A stretch of 64,000 nucleotides of DNA, taken from NCBI GenBank assembly GCA_050084515.1, contig CM114273.1, positions 9,486,001-9,550,000 of the forward strand, read 5' to 3'. The notes beneath the pieces are model-generated. The model searched no databases and was not told the origin of the DNA. It saw only the letters and a program-made list of their open reading frames with translations. The translations under genes and the position numbers were made by a program. Shown here piece after piece: positions 10,865 to 20,610 of the stretch; position 1 is the stretch's first letter; each line of letters opens with the position of its first letter. The DNA comes from Blasia pusilla. Lineage: Eukaryota; Marchantiophyta; Marchantiopsida; Blasiales.

Positions 10865-12139
10865 TGTAATATACAAGAGTTTCTATTTTACAGTCGTTTA
10901 ATAAGTTTGATCCCCAAGAGGATCATTGTTTGATGAAAAGAGAGTTTGAAATTACAAATTTGTTGTAATAGTTGTATTTAAATGTGTATGATTTATATTC
11001 AATGTCTTATCAACATCTTCGGATCTTTCTTAGTACCAAAGTTTCTTTTTTCAATTCTCTCTAGTGGAGTTGACAGCAGCTCAGGTAGATTTCCTCTCGA
11101 TATCAAGAAACCTCACAAAGACCTCAACATGAAAGTTGGCTTCTCCTACTTTCGGAACTAAATCCGTCTCGGCAAGCTACTCTTTGTCAAACAGATTTCC
11201 TACAACTTTATGTTGATTATTTCAATGATGAGAAAGGTTTGCCTGATTCACTTTTCACTCTGCAGACCCAATAAGAATACTCAGACATAAGCATCGCACA
11301 TCAAAAGGAATGAATGATTGCTTTACTACTCCATCAAGAATGAGAAAGCTTCAAAGTGTATACAAGCTCGAGAGGGTACTACTCCCTTGCTCGAACCATT
11401 CCTACAGCATGAGGACTTCGTAAGAGAATGATAATGATAGCTACTTCTATGCTTCTTAAATACTCTCTAAAGGCGGAGTGATCCAAAGATTCAAAGCATT
11501 TTTTATGAAGCTGGTGGCTCTTCAACATTTGTAACTACCTAGATCTATGGTGCTCTTTGCTTTTCCTATGATCCCTACGAATCCGCAGAACAAAATTGTC
11601 ATAACTACCAATTTGATACTAAGGGTTGCCTCTTTTCCTATTCTAACTGTTCTAACTATGTGTCGCTTGAAATCATTGTCAATCTTAGCTTCGTTTCGCT
11701 GCTAAGTCAGGACCTCTTTTGCTTCGCTTGAGGACGAAGCTCTTTCTCCTCATCTGAAGACGAAGCGCTCCATTCTTTGTTCTTGTTCTAGGTGCTTTGT
11801 TCTTCGTGCTTTGTACAAGAGCGAAGTAATTCTTTCTCTTCTTCTTCATGCTTCGTTATAGAGCAAAGCACTTGGTAGACAGAGCTTCGCTGAGCTTCGT
11901 TGTCGTTTTCCAAAGCTTCTTGCTGGGTCTTGAGACTTTGTTCTTTTATTCTCCTCTCCTCTTAGGCAAATCCTTGATTTTCTATCTCTTTGCCTTGTCC
12001 TTGGAGCTTCGTGATTCACTTTAATCTTACTCATTCCTTCCCATAATAATATATAATAGTCAAAATCATAATGTATATACAAGTCTTCGTTGAATAAAAA
12101 GATAGATTTCTTCAAAAGTACAAAATTGTGGGTATCACA
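10865..12139 (-). repeat. 5' LTR of the first Ty3/gypsy element
   Basis: 1275-bp LTR, partner of 57-1523, also seen as solo LTRs at 35195-36480 and 54921-56060. On the minus strand it starts TGTGATACCC and ends ATTACA. The PBS follows immediately on its internal side, which fixes the transcription direction as minus. Confidence 0.93.
12044..12060 (-). promoter_or_regulatory. Possible TATA box in the 5' LTR
   Basis: The minus strand reads TATATATTATTATGG about 80-95 bp inside the LTR start, in an AT-rich patch conserved in both LTRs. Position and composition fit a retrotransposon promoter, but no start-site evidence exists. Confidence 0.25.
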
Positions 12140-12144
12140 CTACC

Positions 12145-13239
12145 ACAAAGAATGAACTCTCCAAGCTTATTCTTCTTGAGGTATATCCTCTCTCCCCAAG
12201 TCCACTCTTTGGTGAGTTGCGCACATAGGTCATCACTTCACCCTAAACCAATACTAGTGGATAGAGAGCCAATTTCTAAAATTAGCAAGTCAAAGCTCAT
12301 ATAATTAAGAAACTTACTAATAATGGTAAGCTCTTTATATCACCTCCAAATAGGTCCACACGAAAAGGAAACCTACTCTACTATGATACCCTTCTCCGCA
12401 TGACCCATTGAACTCAATCTTAGATCTCTATCGAAGCGGCACACGGGAACTCGTTGTTCCACTGTAAAAGACGTGACAAAATGCCATTTGGCCAAATGTA
12501 CTTTGTTTCCACCGTCATCGCATTTTGGTCATCAACCATTGATGGCAGGTAACCTCGGGCTATGGTGTTTGAGTTTTCATTTCATGCTATTATGTTGTGA
12601 TTGCTAGCCGCTTGACAATGATCGAGTACTGTGCCGTGACGCCCGTAGTCGCAACGCGCCGCCGATTGCCATGTCATGCCAGTCGTGGCCGCACCGCACA
12701 ATCTCGATCGCGGAGCCGCTCCTTCACTTAGGAGAAGAGCATGTGAATTTCTAATTGAGGAGGGTATGCCTCCGAGTGCCACACCCCATTCCTGAGGGTC
12801 GTGCTGTTTGTAGCCATTTCGTGCCGCCTGTGTCGCACCGGACCGGTAGACCTGCACCGCACATCAAAGAGGTTTGAGCACTGTCACTACGAGAGGAGTA
12901 CGACTTGCTGATTGGAGGAGTTTTCTTCACAACCGAGTTGGGGTCAAGATTGCAGTTGTCGAGGAGCGACATCGACATTATTGTCACGTTATCCATTCAC
13001 GTCTCTTACCCTACACGTATGAGGGAATTACGGGTATTGGGCAGTTATTTGGGGATATTGGATTTCGTGCAGATGCTTACAACATCATTGATGTATTGGT
13101 TTAGGGGACATAGACCTGTGTGGGATGTCCAGAGTTGAGGGTATGTCTTGTTGATGAGATGATAGTACGGTAGCCGATTGCCACACCATGCCGCTTGTTG
13201 CCGCACGATACACGTCTCAATGAGAGAGTGTAGATTGAG
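12145..13239. other. About 1.1 kb without a recognisable gene
   Basis: Follows the target duplication of the first element. No domain or plausible exon is seen on either strand. The right part (about 12430-13239) has recurrent TGCCGC/GTCGCACC words and may be leader sequence of the gag copy that starts near 13.3 kb, but no LTR edge could be identified. Confidence 0.4.
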
Positions 13240-13438
13240 TGCCGCATGTTAGATTGAGTGATCAAGTGATTACATGCGAGTTGAGAGTGATTGCGAGAGA
13301 GGGGCACGAGGGTCATCACAGCGTCTTTCGGGATATCGAGAGGCGAGATAGTGGACCTAAGAGTAGCTCTAGAGGGTTTATGCGGAGTGGTGCGAGGTTT
13401 CGAGGCCTCCACATGAGAGACCACCTCGATCTTGTTTT

Positions 13439-14014
13439 GTGTCGTCTTTAGACAAGCGGGAGCATGTAGAGGAGTGTGTTAGTGATCCATCATACATATT
13501 GAGTGGTCCTACCAGTTCGGTGTACGAGATGGACGACCGGGGTAGAGGACCGCATAGGTTTTCAGGTGTTGTAGGTACTATAAAGCTACAGGACTTCATT
13601 GCGGAGTTTAGGAGTTGGTGTGACTCACAGCGAGCTACAAACTCTAGAGAGTTCAACCCATTTACAACATGGAATGGTATGTTCCAGCATTTAGAGGGGG
13701 CGCCCATGGACAATTACCATGAGTTCTCCCATAGATATGCCCAGGAGATTGAGGCACGGCGACTCTACTATGATCCACACTATGTGTCATGGACGGAGCC
13801 GTTTCCAGATGAGGAGGAGGAGTTAGGAGAGGCTACTTCCTCTTCCACTAGTGATGTTTTAGGAGGGATCACCAGCACTGGAGCAGTTGCACCATCTAGT
13901 CAGGTTTGTCCCAGGTTCAACCCCGTGGTTGAGTTCTTTGGTGAGTTGAGGTCGAGCTACCAGGGGTACGGACCGAGTAGTTGCGGAGCATCCACGACTT
14001 CCACACGCGCCTAG
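13439..14014 (+). pseudogene. gag N-terminal part
   Basis: About 190 codons. FSGVVGTIKLQDFIAEFRSW, then FNPFTTWNGMFQHLEG and MDNYHEFSHRYAQEIEARR, form the gag helix region of this Ty3/gypsy family. The homologous segment at 53398-54000 (minus) has the same order of words. It ends in an acidic and serine-rich linker and a TAG; the reading resumes in another register at 14110, so at least one lesion separates the halves. Confidence 0.7.
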
Positions 14015-14109
14015 GTAAGAGTTTGCATGAGTCTAACACTCGCTTGCATCGGTTGATCAACGTCACTTAGGGGGTGATAGAGGCTCAGGCTATCCAGTCA
14101 TAGTACGCA

Positions 14110-14685
14110 ATGTTGGATCGGACCCTACGGACACAAGTGCGGGAGGGGGTGCTTCTTATGAACATCTCCCCTACGTTGAGAGATGTTTTTAGGACCGCCA
14201 AGAACATTGAGCACAACATGGCGGAGGAGAGCATAGCCACCATGGGTTTTGGGCGAGAGCAGTCACGATTGTCTGCACCACCAGTGCAGCAACGTGAACT
14301 CCGAGATAGGTCGACTGTGGCACCACGAGCTGAGAGAGGATACCGAGAGGCTGTGCCACAAAGACCTCCGCCTTCATATGCTTGGCTTGATCTATTTACC
14401 ATTTACCATATGGGGCTCAACAGCAGCCGCCTAGGATTACTAGTTGGTCATGTGGTGGAGCCCATCATCAGCGTGATTGAACTCGTCAGGGTCATGGACG
14501 TGTGCCTCAGCATGGAGGAGGAGATGGTGCTACACCAGGAGGTTACCAGTGTGACTATTGTCAGAGGTATGGTCATACAGGCGCCATGTGTTTCAGTTCA
14601 CATCCTAAGTTACGTCCATACTGAGGGCCAAATAGGGCACCAAAGCGAGTACCTGGTCCGGGTGGGGCTAGAGATCGTGCACTAG
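14110..14685 (+). pseudogene. gag C-terminal part with zinc knuckle
   Basis: Begins with a helical segment (TLRDVFRTAKNIEHNMAEES) typical of the region before the nucleocapsid, followed by a charged linker. A perfect CX2CX4HX4C knuckle, CDYCQRYGHTGAMC, is encoded at 14550-14589 but in a different register from the open frame, so a frameshift lies between. The same knuckle sequence type occurs in the 46-57 kb element at 52836-52878. Product would bind element RNA; this copy is broken. Confidence 0.65.
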
Positions 14686-14783
14686 GTGGTTCCATTGGGG
14701 CACGAGGAGCTGGAGTTGCTCAACAGGGTGGTGGAGCTGCCCGTGGAGGAGGTAGAGTCGGGGGCTGGTATTCTGGCAGGAGA

Positions 14784-14820
14784 GAGTAAGAGAGGAGAGG
14801 AAGAGAGGAAGAGAGGAGAG
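14784..14820. repeat. Left terminal inverted repeat (GA-rich)
   Basis: A run of GAGAGGAAGAGAGGAAGAGAG units, the inverse of the CT-rich end at 27085-27136. Low complexity makes it weak evidence alone, but order and phase of the units agree for about 35 bp. Confidence 0.45.
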
Positions 14821-15538
14821 TCTCTCTTCAAAAAAGGGCCAAATCCGCCTCCTCTCTTCAAAACTTTTTGACATATTTGAAATTTTTGTTTGCTTCAAAA
14901 TTCAGGAAATCTTTAGAAGAGAGTATTTAGTGGTCCACATTTGGCCCTAAAAAAACCTCCTCTTTCTTGGGGGCGAGAAAAAAGGAGACATCATAAGGCC
15001 ACCCTAAACATTTTTCCATCACTCTCCATGTGAGCCCAAGTTTCTTAACATTACCTGTCTTGGTCTACAAAAAACAGTGCCCATGGGTATTTTTGTTGGA
15101 GGACCACCCGGATGCCTACCTCTCTTTTTGCAGGGATTGTTGCCTGCATCATGGCCTCCCCTAAATTTCCCCATAACCAACTTTCTGTTGGTTATGAATG
15201 GTGTATGCTCAAGACCAACTTTGTGAAATGTGAACAAATCAGATCCTAAGGCTAAGAAACCGAGAAGTTGCACCCCTCCTAACCCGTAAGAAAGCTCACC
15301 ATAAGAAAGGAAAGATTTTTAGAAGTGATTTTCTTCCACCCTGCACCCACGACGATCTAACGGGTTGGGAATCCAAAATGGCAATCCGACAGGTAGTAGG
15401 AATCCTGCACATCTTAGACAAGAAAAGAAGCCTACAACTGGTTGGACGAATGAAGGGGAACGAGCCAAAAGTCAAGAAGCCCGCCACAATGCGTCAAAAG
15501 TTGGTCTCACCGGGATAGAGTCCGATCACTCAAGCAGT

Positions 15539-15634
15539 CAACCTGTCGGAATCCGATAGGTTGCCTGGAAATGGTTAAAAAGTTGGAGTGGGCAAAAAGC
15601 AAAAATTTGCAACCCGTCGGAATCATACGGGTTG
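15539..15634. repeat. Palindrome pair (15539-15563, 15610-15634)
   Basis: Two copies of the 25-bp unit in diverged form, 71 bp apart, in the 3' region of the passenger gene. Confidence 0.7.
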
Positions 15635-15778
15635 CAGAATTGTAATTCCGAGTAGCTAAAATAACACAATCCACAAGTCCAAAAAAATATTCCAGCAAAC
15701 TTTTACAAACACCATTATGGGTTGAAAAAATCTCGTCCTTTATTACCTCCGAAGGAACCTCGGAAATGTACATTTCAC

Positions 15779-16099
15779 CTAGTCTATGATTTCTTCAGCC
15801 TCGTCATCTACAAATTTACTCCTAACTCTCCTTGGTGATAGTACCAAAGGAATGTCCTGGGATATAAGTGGCTCCTCTGGCCGATTGTAGACGGGGATCA
15901 AAAATATTGACAAATTCGAGAGCCTTGGCCCTCCCCTAGGTACACCATAACGGTCCCATGTAACCTGTCTCGAGTCCCACCGCCTTCCTCGGCAGTATAC
16001 CTTGTACGCTCTGCAATGTGACACCCATCCAGTATCAATATCTGCTCCGTCCCCGGTAATACCATTATGGCAATCGCACAAGTAGTAGGAATCCAACAC
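15779..16099 (-). pseudogene. Duplicated 3' exon of the passenger gene
   Basis: Open segment ending RSKFVDDEAEEIID and stop. The neighbouring copy ends near 16453 with a similar acidic C-terminus (REFFDNEAKDFIE-like). The two therefore look like duplicated last exons and 3' noncoding regions of the same gene. The upstream part, with several Cys and Arg residues, matches no domain I recognise. Probably a redundant or broken 3' end after tandem duplication. Confidence 0.35.
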
Positions 16100-16217
16100 G
16101 TCTGAGAGAAGAAAAGAAGCCTACGCCTGCCTTTACGAGTTGAGGGGAAGGTGCCAAAGGAAGAACCCCGCCAGACTGCCTCTTAAGTTGGACCAACAGG
16201 GAAAGAGTCCAATCAGG

Positions 16218-16314
16218 CAACCTGTCGGAATCAGACAGGTTGCCTGGAAGTGGTAAAAAGGGTGCAGTGGTCAAAAAGTGAAAAGTTGCAAGCAGGAGAA
16301 ATCCGACGGGTTGC
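16218..16314. repeat. Palindrome pair (16218-16242, 16290-16314)
   Basis: Duplicate of the 15539-15634 pair. The second unit has lost its left arm but keeps TCCGACGGGTTG. Confidence 0.65.
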
Positions 16315-16452
16315 AAAATAGAAGTCTGCGGAGTACATAGACGATCACATTCGAAAAGACAAAAAATGATCAGCAAACTTTTACAAGCACCACCACCGTT
16401 CAAAAAAATCTTCTGCTTTATATCATCCGAAAAAAGCTCAGAACTGTACATT

Positions 16453-17054
16453 TGATCTATTCTATGAAATCTTTTGCCTCATTATCAAAAAACTCCCTAC
16501 TCCAAACGCTGCAGTCAAGCTGGGTCGTTGAGTTCTTTGAACTCACTCGTCATCGTCCGAGAGCTCTTGCAAAATTACTTTCGGCCTTGCCCTACCGATT
16601 TTTGGAATCGTTGGAAGTGACGATGGAGTCACTACCAAGGGTGGCTCTGGAACCGGAGCTCTCGGCTTCGGTGGAGAGTTGTACGCACCAACGAGCCTTT
16701 CGTATTCTGCCTTTGCCTCCTTGCAAAGGTCAAACAGCGATTCTCGCCTTCCTCCTCGAGGCGAGAATGTTCTGCCCACTGCAAGGCGCCTTTGATACTT
16801 GCCCCTCGAAAGTCCCACTAAGTCAAACACCAAGTCACCCAGCCTTGAGCAGAGCTCGATGAGCGTTTGCATCGTGGTCGGGCGACTTTTCCCTTCCTCC
16901 CGAAGTGGGGTATCTTGTCTTGCATGTAAATTCCGAGGGGAATTGTACAAACTATCTAAGCCTGCACCCATCGAGCATGGATCCACAGGATCCTGGATCT
17001 TGAACACATGGAAATTGTGCTCGGGCCGAACGAAGACACGTAGGAGTGGTCCAT
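16453..17054 (-). CDS. Passenger gene exon: amino-methyltransferase-like, motif I side
   Basis: The exon begins after an acceptor (TTTACAG at 17055-17061). It contains TMQTLIELCSRLGDLVFDLV followed by GLSRGKYQRRLAVGRTF. In beta-class DNA N6-adenine/N4-cytosine methyltransferases the SAM-binding motif I lies C-terminal to motif IV and reads like GDLVLDxFxGSGxxxxAAxxxGR, so the layout fits although FxGxG is degenerate here. A proline-rich linker and an acidic tail (LQELSDDDE, stop at 16543) follow; a second possible tail in another frame ends at 16453. Catalysis cannot be claimed. Alternative: a Rossmann-like fold of other function. Confidence 0.4.
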
Positions 17055-17142
17055 CTGTAAATGAGCACGTTGGAAACAATGTCAGAAACTAAAGAAGTCG
17101 GCTTGAGAAAATTTTCAATAAAATTTTCAACTGACTTTGGAT

Positions 17143-17524
17143 CAGCCTGTCGGAGTCCGACGGGTTGTTTTGTCTCGGACCAACCCGTCGCCTTCCGACG
17201 GGTTGGTCAGGGACTAAAACAACCCGTCGGGCTCCGTTGTTTTTGTCCGTGAGCAACCCGTCGGAAGGCGACGGGTTGTTGGCCTAGAGCAGCCCATGCT
17301 CGCCTGAGAGCAACCCGTCGCTATCAGACGGGTTGCATCCAAAAACTAGAATCAACTGGGAAAAACCAAAAGCAACTGCAACCCGTCCGGTTCCGACGGG
17401 TTGCAGGTACACCGCGGTTTTCCCTGTGTATGTGGGAAAGATGCAACCCATCGAAACCGACGGGTTGCTCTCAGCCGAGCATGGGCTACTCTAAGACAGC
17501 AACCCGTCGCCTTCCGACGGGTTG
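17143..17524. repeat. Palindrome cluster in an intron of the passenger gene
   Basis: Seven complete units at 17143, 17181, 17254, 17311, 17379, 17444 and 17500, plus a half unit at 17220, all between the donor at 17669 and the acceptor at 17055. Arms are CAACCCGTCGG-type; centres vary (CCTT, AAGG, CTAT). Confidence 0.85.
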
Positions 17525-17538
17525 CTCACGGACAAAAA
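17240..17538. repeat. Large inverted repeat containing palindromes
   Basis: Arms 17240-17338 and 17441-17538 are reverse complements at high identity, including unique text (TTTTTGTCCGTGAGCAACCC and AGCCCATGCTCG on the left, their complements on the right). The ~100-bp loop has a palindrome unit (17379-17403) near its centre. The transcript could fold into a long stem with side stems. Confidence 0.8.
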
Positions 17539-17669
17539 AACCCCAGATTGACTCTCATTATACACATCATTAAAATATAATTGAAATTATAGTACAGGAA
17601 TTGAGCCTTACCCGAATCTGACTCGTCGCGGATCGGAGTGGGTACTCATTTTCGATGATCCACGATTAC

Positions 17670-17980
17670 CCCGTCCTCCACTTTAGCGACCTCTTGACGC
17701 ACTGGAGGTTGAAGAGCTCGTCCTCGCTCCCTCCAGTCAACACCAAGAAGCATCCCCTATCACTCAGATAGGCGTCTGCAAAGGAGAACAAAAGCGCAAT
17801 CTGGTCATAAGAGAGCGGCACATTCCACTCACGTACCTCGTCCGACGGATTCTCGCCCCAAAGTCGCAACCCCGAGGGCAGATCGGCGATCAAGAGATCC
17901 ACCACAACCTCTTCGACCACTCCATTCACCGTCCAGGCAGCGTGCCCGTTTCGTTGGAGCTTCCGTCCCAACGTTGTCAA
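17670..17980 (-). CDS. Passenger gene exon: amino-methyltransferase-like, motif IV side
   Basis: Encodes VVDLLIADLPSGLRLWGENP, then SYDQIALLFSFADAYLSDRG and CFLVLTGG. This resembles the motif IV strand of amino-methyltransferases ([DNS]PP[YFW], here D-L-P-S) followed by the next helix and strand (ADxYLxxGGxLLVL). A donor GTAATC follows at 17669. The next exon supplies the motif I-like segment, which is the beta-class order. The register across this junction is not clean, so either the splice sites differ from my choice or there is an indel. Confidence 0.4.
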
Positions 17981-18023
17981 TTTTTCGATGGCTGGTGTCG
18001 ACGCTTGAGGTGAAGCTCTTCAC

Positions 18024-19046
18024 TCATCCAAGAAAGGAGTGAATCAAGGAGGACGCTTTTCCGGGTCGTTGTTTGTCTGTGTCTTCCCAAGGATGATGGA
18101 CTGTATTCTCCTTGGGACAACCCAGGCACCTCTCGCTTCCGCTTTTCCCTAGTCTGGGGACGGCTTGTCGGGTCTCTATGACCTCAGACTCTGGTGGGGT
18201 TTTTTTTGCCGAGGACCTGGTCCGACCCTCTCTCCCTGCTCGTCCGGACAATTCCGCCTCTGGCCTTGAATCTTCAGCCTCTCTTTGGGAAGACTCGGCC
18301 TCTGAATTTTTCCCTCCCCTCGCCTTGCCTTTGAGACCCGATGTGGATTTTTCTTTGGCTGTGCGGACCTTGGAAACCAACTCAGCTGTCTCGTGGGCCT
18401 GCTCTTCTGCGTCTCCTACGAAGAAGTCTTCAGGCAGGACGAAATTGGGGATGTCGTCTTGTCCTGAGGCCACTGCATCATGAAGCACTCGTAAATCCTT
18501 ATCTGTGATTTCTTCAGGGTCGTTGAAGTCAAGCCAAATGGGGCAATTCTCCACCTCCCAATCTGACATGTGCTGCCCCATCTCCATGTCGTACATGGAG
18601 AATGTCTCTGCATCCGGCAGCGAAGCCCAAAATTTCAAGACTACCGGTAATTTTCCCCATGTACCTGCATTCTTACACTAGACGAGGTACCTAAAGACCA
18701 TCCGTTGGGCAGCTTTTAGTCAAACAGAATCGGCCGTCTGCTCCTGTAGATCTCGCTTCTTCTTCGCTTGATCCCGTTTGTTCCCCTCTACTTCTTCGTC
18801 AAGCTTTGCCACGAGGAAGACGCAAACCTTGAACATGGTCTTGAATCCTGGGTTTTGGTTGGCTTGTCTCGGATGTGCCGAGCCAAACCTCGAAATCTCC
18901 GAACTTTCAAGGTTTGCTTCATCCGCGATGGGCTCTAATCTTCCGAGCTCGGCTTGGCACCGTCCAAAGACATACTTCCCAATTACCCGCAACGTGTCCC
19001 AGAACGACCATTCGCGTAGCCAGTGCGAGATCACTAGATCGGACAC
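18024..19046 (-). pseudogene. Passenger gene, central acidic/basic region
   Basis: One register with stops near 18720 and 18679. The first part (SHWLREWSFWDTLRVIGKYV) is helical; the second is acidic (DWEVENCPIWLDFNDPEEIT, then DDIPNFVLPEDFF), followed by a long Lys/Arg/Ser/Glu-rich low-complexity linker (18450-18100). No catalytic motif is recognised. It lies between the ParB-like and methyltransferase-like parts in the same orientation, hence assignment to the same gene. Unspliced introns could explain the stops. Confidence 0.35.
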
Positions 19047-19123
19047 ACCGGAGGATGGTGTGCCGCCCTCTTCTCGGGCCTCGAGCCCTCAGACTGATTT
19101 TCAGTCGATCCTCCTAAACTCGC

Positions 19124-19619
19124 TTATCCCGGACAACGCAAACCGATGCACGCGATCCGGGGACACTTTCTCCCCAATTCGACCATGCGGATCTTCATCC
19201 CTTTTTCGGGCGCTTGATAATCGCCTTGGCTCCTTGTAGAACTCGGACCAAGTTCGGGGTTGAGAATCTTGATGTATCGCTGCATCTTGCTCGCCGTGTA
19301 TTTTGTTCTTTGCAGAATCTGCGGCTTGATGAATTTGGCGCGCTCAGCGCCAAATACCTTCTCCCTCCGCTCGGCTCGGTCACGGGCGCTTTTCTTGGCG
19401 GCTTGTATCTTCGACCAGCAAAGGATGGTTCTGTTTGCATCTTGGGAAATAAACTTATTTGCCCAAGTTTTCTTTTTTAATCTGAGCACCCTTTGCAATC
19501 ATCGATTGACAAAGGCATCGCCCAAGAACCCATGTACTCTCCGGGTGCGTCGTAGCACCTTCCTCACCCGATCGCGATCGTGGATCCGGTGGTGGGTGAC
19601 ATTCCCCTCCGATACAATC
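19124..19619 (-). CDS. Passenger gene exon, basic helical region
   Basis: Begins after a TGTGCAG acceptor (19620-19626) that ends the palindrome-filled intron. Reads in one register with one TGA near 19499. Notable words are WANKFISQDANRTILCWSKI and QAAKKSARDRAERREKVFG, a strongly basic helix. The function is not recognised; it is placed in this gene by strand, spacing and splice signals. Confidence 0.4.
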
Positions 19620-19663
19620 CTGCACATCCAAACTCAACCCGTTAGGAAATTACATGGGTTCCT

Positions 19664-20316
19664 GCAACCCGTCGGACTCCGACGGGTCGTCACAACTCAA
19701 GGTCGGATTCTAGCAACGAGCTAAATGATGCAACCCGTCGGAGTCCGACGGATTGCATTCATATTTGCTAATGCCTGGTTTCAACCCGTCGGACTCCAAC
19801 GGGTTGTGCAACTGAACATACTAACGTGAACATAGCAACCCGTCGGAGTCCGACAGGTTGCGTAATTGAATGTAAACTTGCAATTTGACGCGAAATTTGG
19901 GAAACCAACTTCCGAATGCAACCCGTCGGACTCTGACGGGTTGATTTTGGCCAAAAACATTTTCGAGGCAAGCAACCCGTCGGACTCCGACGGGTTGCTT
20001 TGGGGAAAAAACCTTCTAAAGCTGCAGTCAGTCGAACAACTCGTCGGACTCCGACGAGTTGCATTCTTCAAAAAACATCCTTACAAGGCGGCGAGTCGAG
20101 CAACCCGTCGGACTCCGACGGTTTGCTTTGGGCCAAAAACTAATTAAATCTGTGGTCAATCAAACAACTCGTCGGAGTTCGATGAGTTGCATTCTTAAAA
20201 AAACATACGAAATAGCGTGCAGTCGAGCAACCCGTCGGAGTCCGACGAGTTGCTTTCGGCAAAAACAAACCTAACCCATTCATCAATCGAGCAACTCGTC
20301 AAAGTCCGACGAGTTG
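19664..20316. repeat. Palindrome array with 64-bp period
   Basis: Eleven units start at 19664, 19731, 19782, 19836, 19919, 19973, 20037, 20101, 20165, 20228 and 20292. The consensus is the 12-bp arm CAACCCGTCGGA, one centre base (C or G), and the arm's reverse complement. The last six are spaced 63-64 bp and alternate between two types (CAACCCG with GCTTT following, CAACTCG with GCATT following), a 128-bp higher-order unit. In CAACTCG types the other arm is changed to match, keeping the palindrome. The array fills an intron (20348-19620). Confidence 0.9.
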
Positions 20317-20348
20317 CGCAAGTGTTAAAGATACTCACGTATTCATGG

Positions 20349-20512
20349 CATGCATTGCCATCTCCACCGTCGCCATGTGATGAGGGAATGGGTGAAGGAC
20401 CACTGCCTTCACGTAGAAATGTGCCTCCAATGAGTTGGGCCGCTCCTCCGCAAACTTGGTCCATGCCATGAACGTGTGATTTCCATCCTAGATGAAGAAA
20501 TGCAGATTCCTC
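20349..20512 (-). CDS. Passenger gene exon before the palindrome-rich intron
   Basis: Reads QLDEESAFLHLGWKSHVHGM and then DQVCGGAAQLIGG, ending at a strong donor GTGAGTATC (20348 leftwards). The next 700 bp are the palindrome array and contain no plausible coding sequence, then an acceptor at 19620. No domain assigned. Confidence 0.4.
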
Positions 20513-20610
20513 ATCCAGCTGAACTCCGTGCCCTCAACTTGCCTTCTGAAATCCTGGTCTCGCATCCTCCAGAATGTGTCGAGCTTTTCCAAGTCACAAT
20601 CCACTTAAAT

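Larger units (their letters stand above)
57..12139 (-). mobile_element. Full-length Ty3/gypsy LTR retrotransposon (Athila/Tat-like)
   Basis: Complete element read on the minus strand: 5' LTR 10865-12139, primer site, gag, zinc-knuckle region, protease, RT, RNase H, integrase, two extra ORFs, polypurine tract, 3' LTR 57-1523. Both LTRs begin TGTAAT and end TATCACA on the plus strand (TG..CA). The flanks CTGCC (52-56) and CTACC (12140-12144) match at 4 of 5 bases, a probable 5-bp target duplication with one mutation. The order PR-RT-RH-IN is the Ty3/gypsy order. A tRNA-Asp-like primer site plus ORFs downstream of integrase resemble the plant Athila/Tat lineage, which is inference. The coding region has many in-frame stops, so this copy is not autonomous. 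A solo LTR of another family is nested at 7381-8383. Confidence 0.93.
13240..14780 (+). mobile_element. Partial Ty3/gypsy copy (gag part), same family as the 46-57 kb element
   Basis: The leader text GTCATCACAGCGTCTTT near 13312 and the gag match the minus-strand element at 53.4-54.1 kb (shared words HLEG.PMD.Y and FSG.VGTI.L.DFI). Only the gag portion is present; the copy is cut at about 14780, where the GA-rich left end of the large DNA transposon begins. The matching pol part was not found to the right of that transposon, so this may be a truncated copy rather than one simple interruption. Confidence 0.65.
15377..16490 (-). repeat. Tandem duplication, period ~690 bp
   Basis: 15377-15800 and 16066-16490 are diverged copies: both run ATGGCAAT..., AGTAGTAGGAATCC, AAGAAAAGAAGCCTAC, a palindrome unit, TTTTACAA.CACCA, ending in the terminal coding part of the passenger gene. 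Each copy holds two palindrome units at equivalent positions (15539 and 15610; 16218 and 16290), so the palindromes predate the duplication. Confidence 0.7.

Noticed and set aside
19664-20316. CRISPR-like array: 25-nt palindromic repeats with ~39-nt spacers
   Set aside because: Spacers are themselves related in an alternating pattern, the repeats vary, the array is inside a spliced eukaryotic gene in a plant transposon, and no cas genes exist. It is a satellite-like palindrome array.
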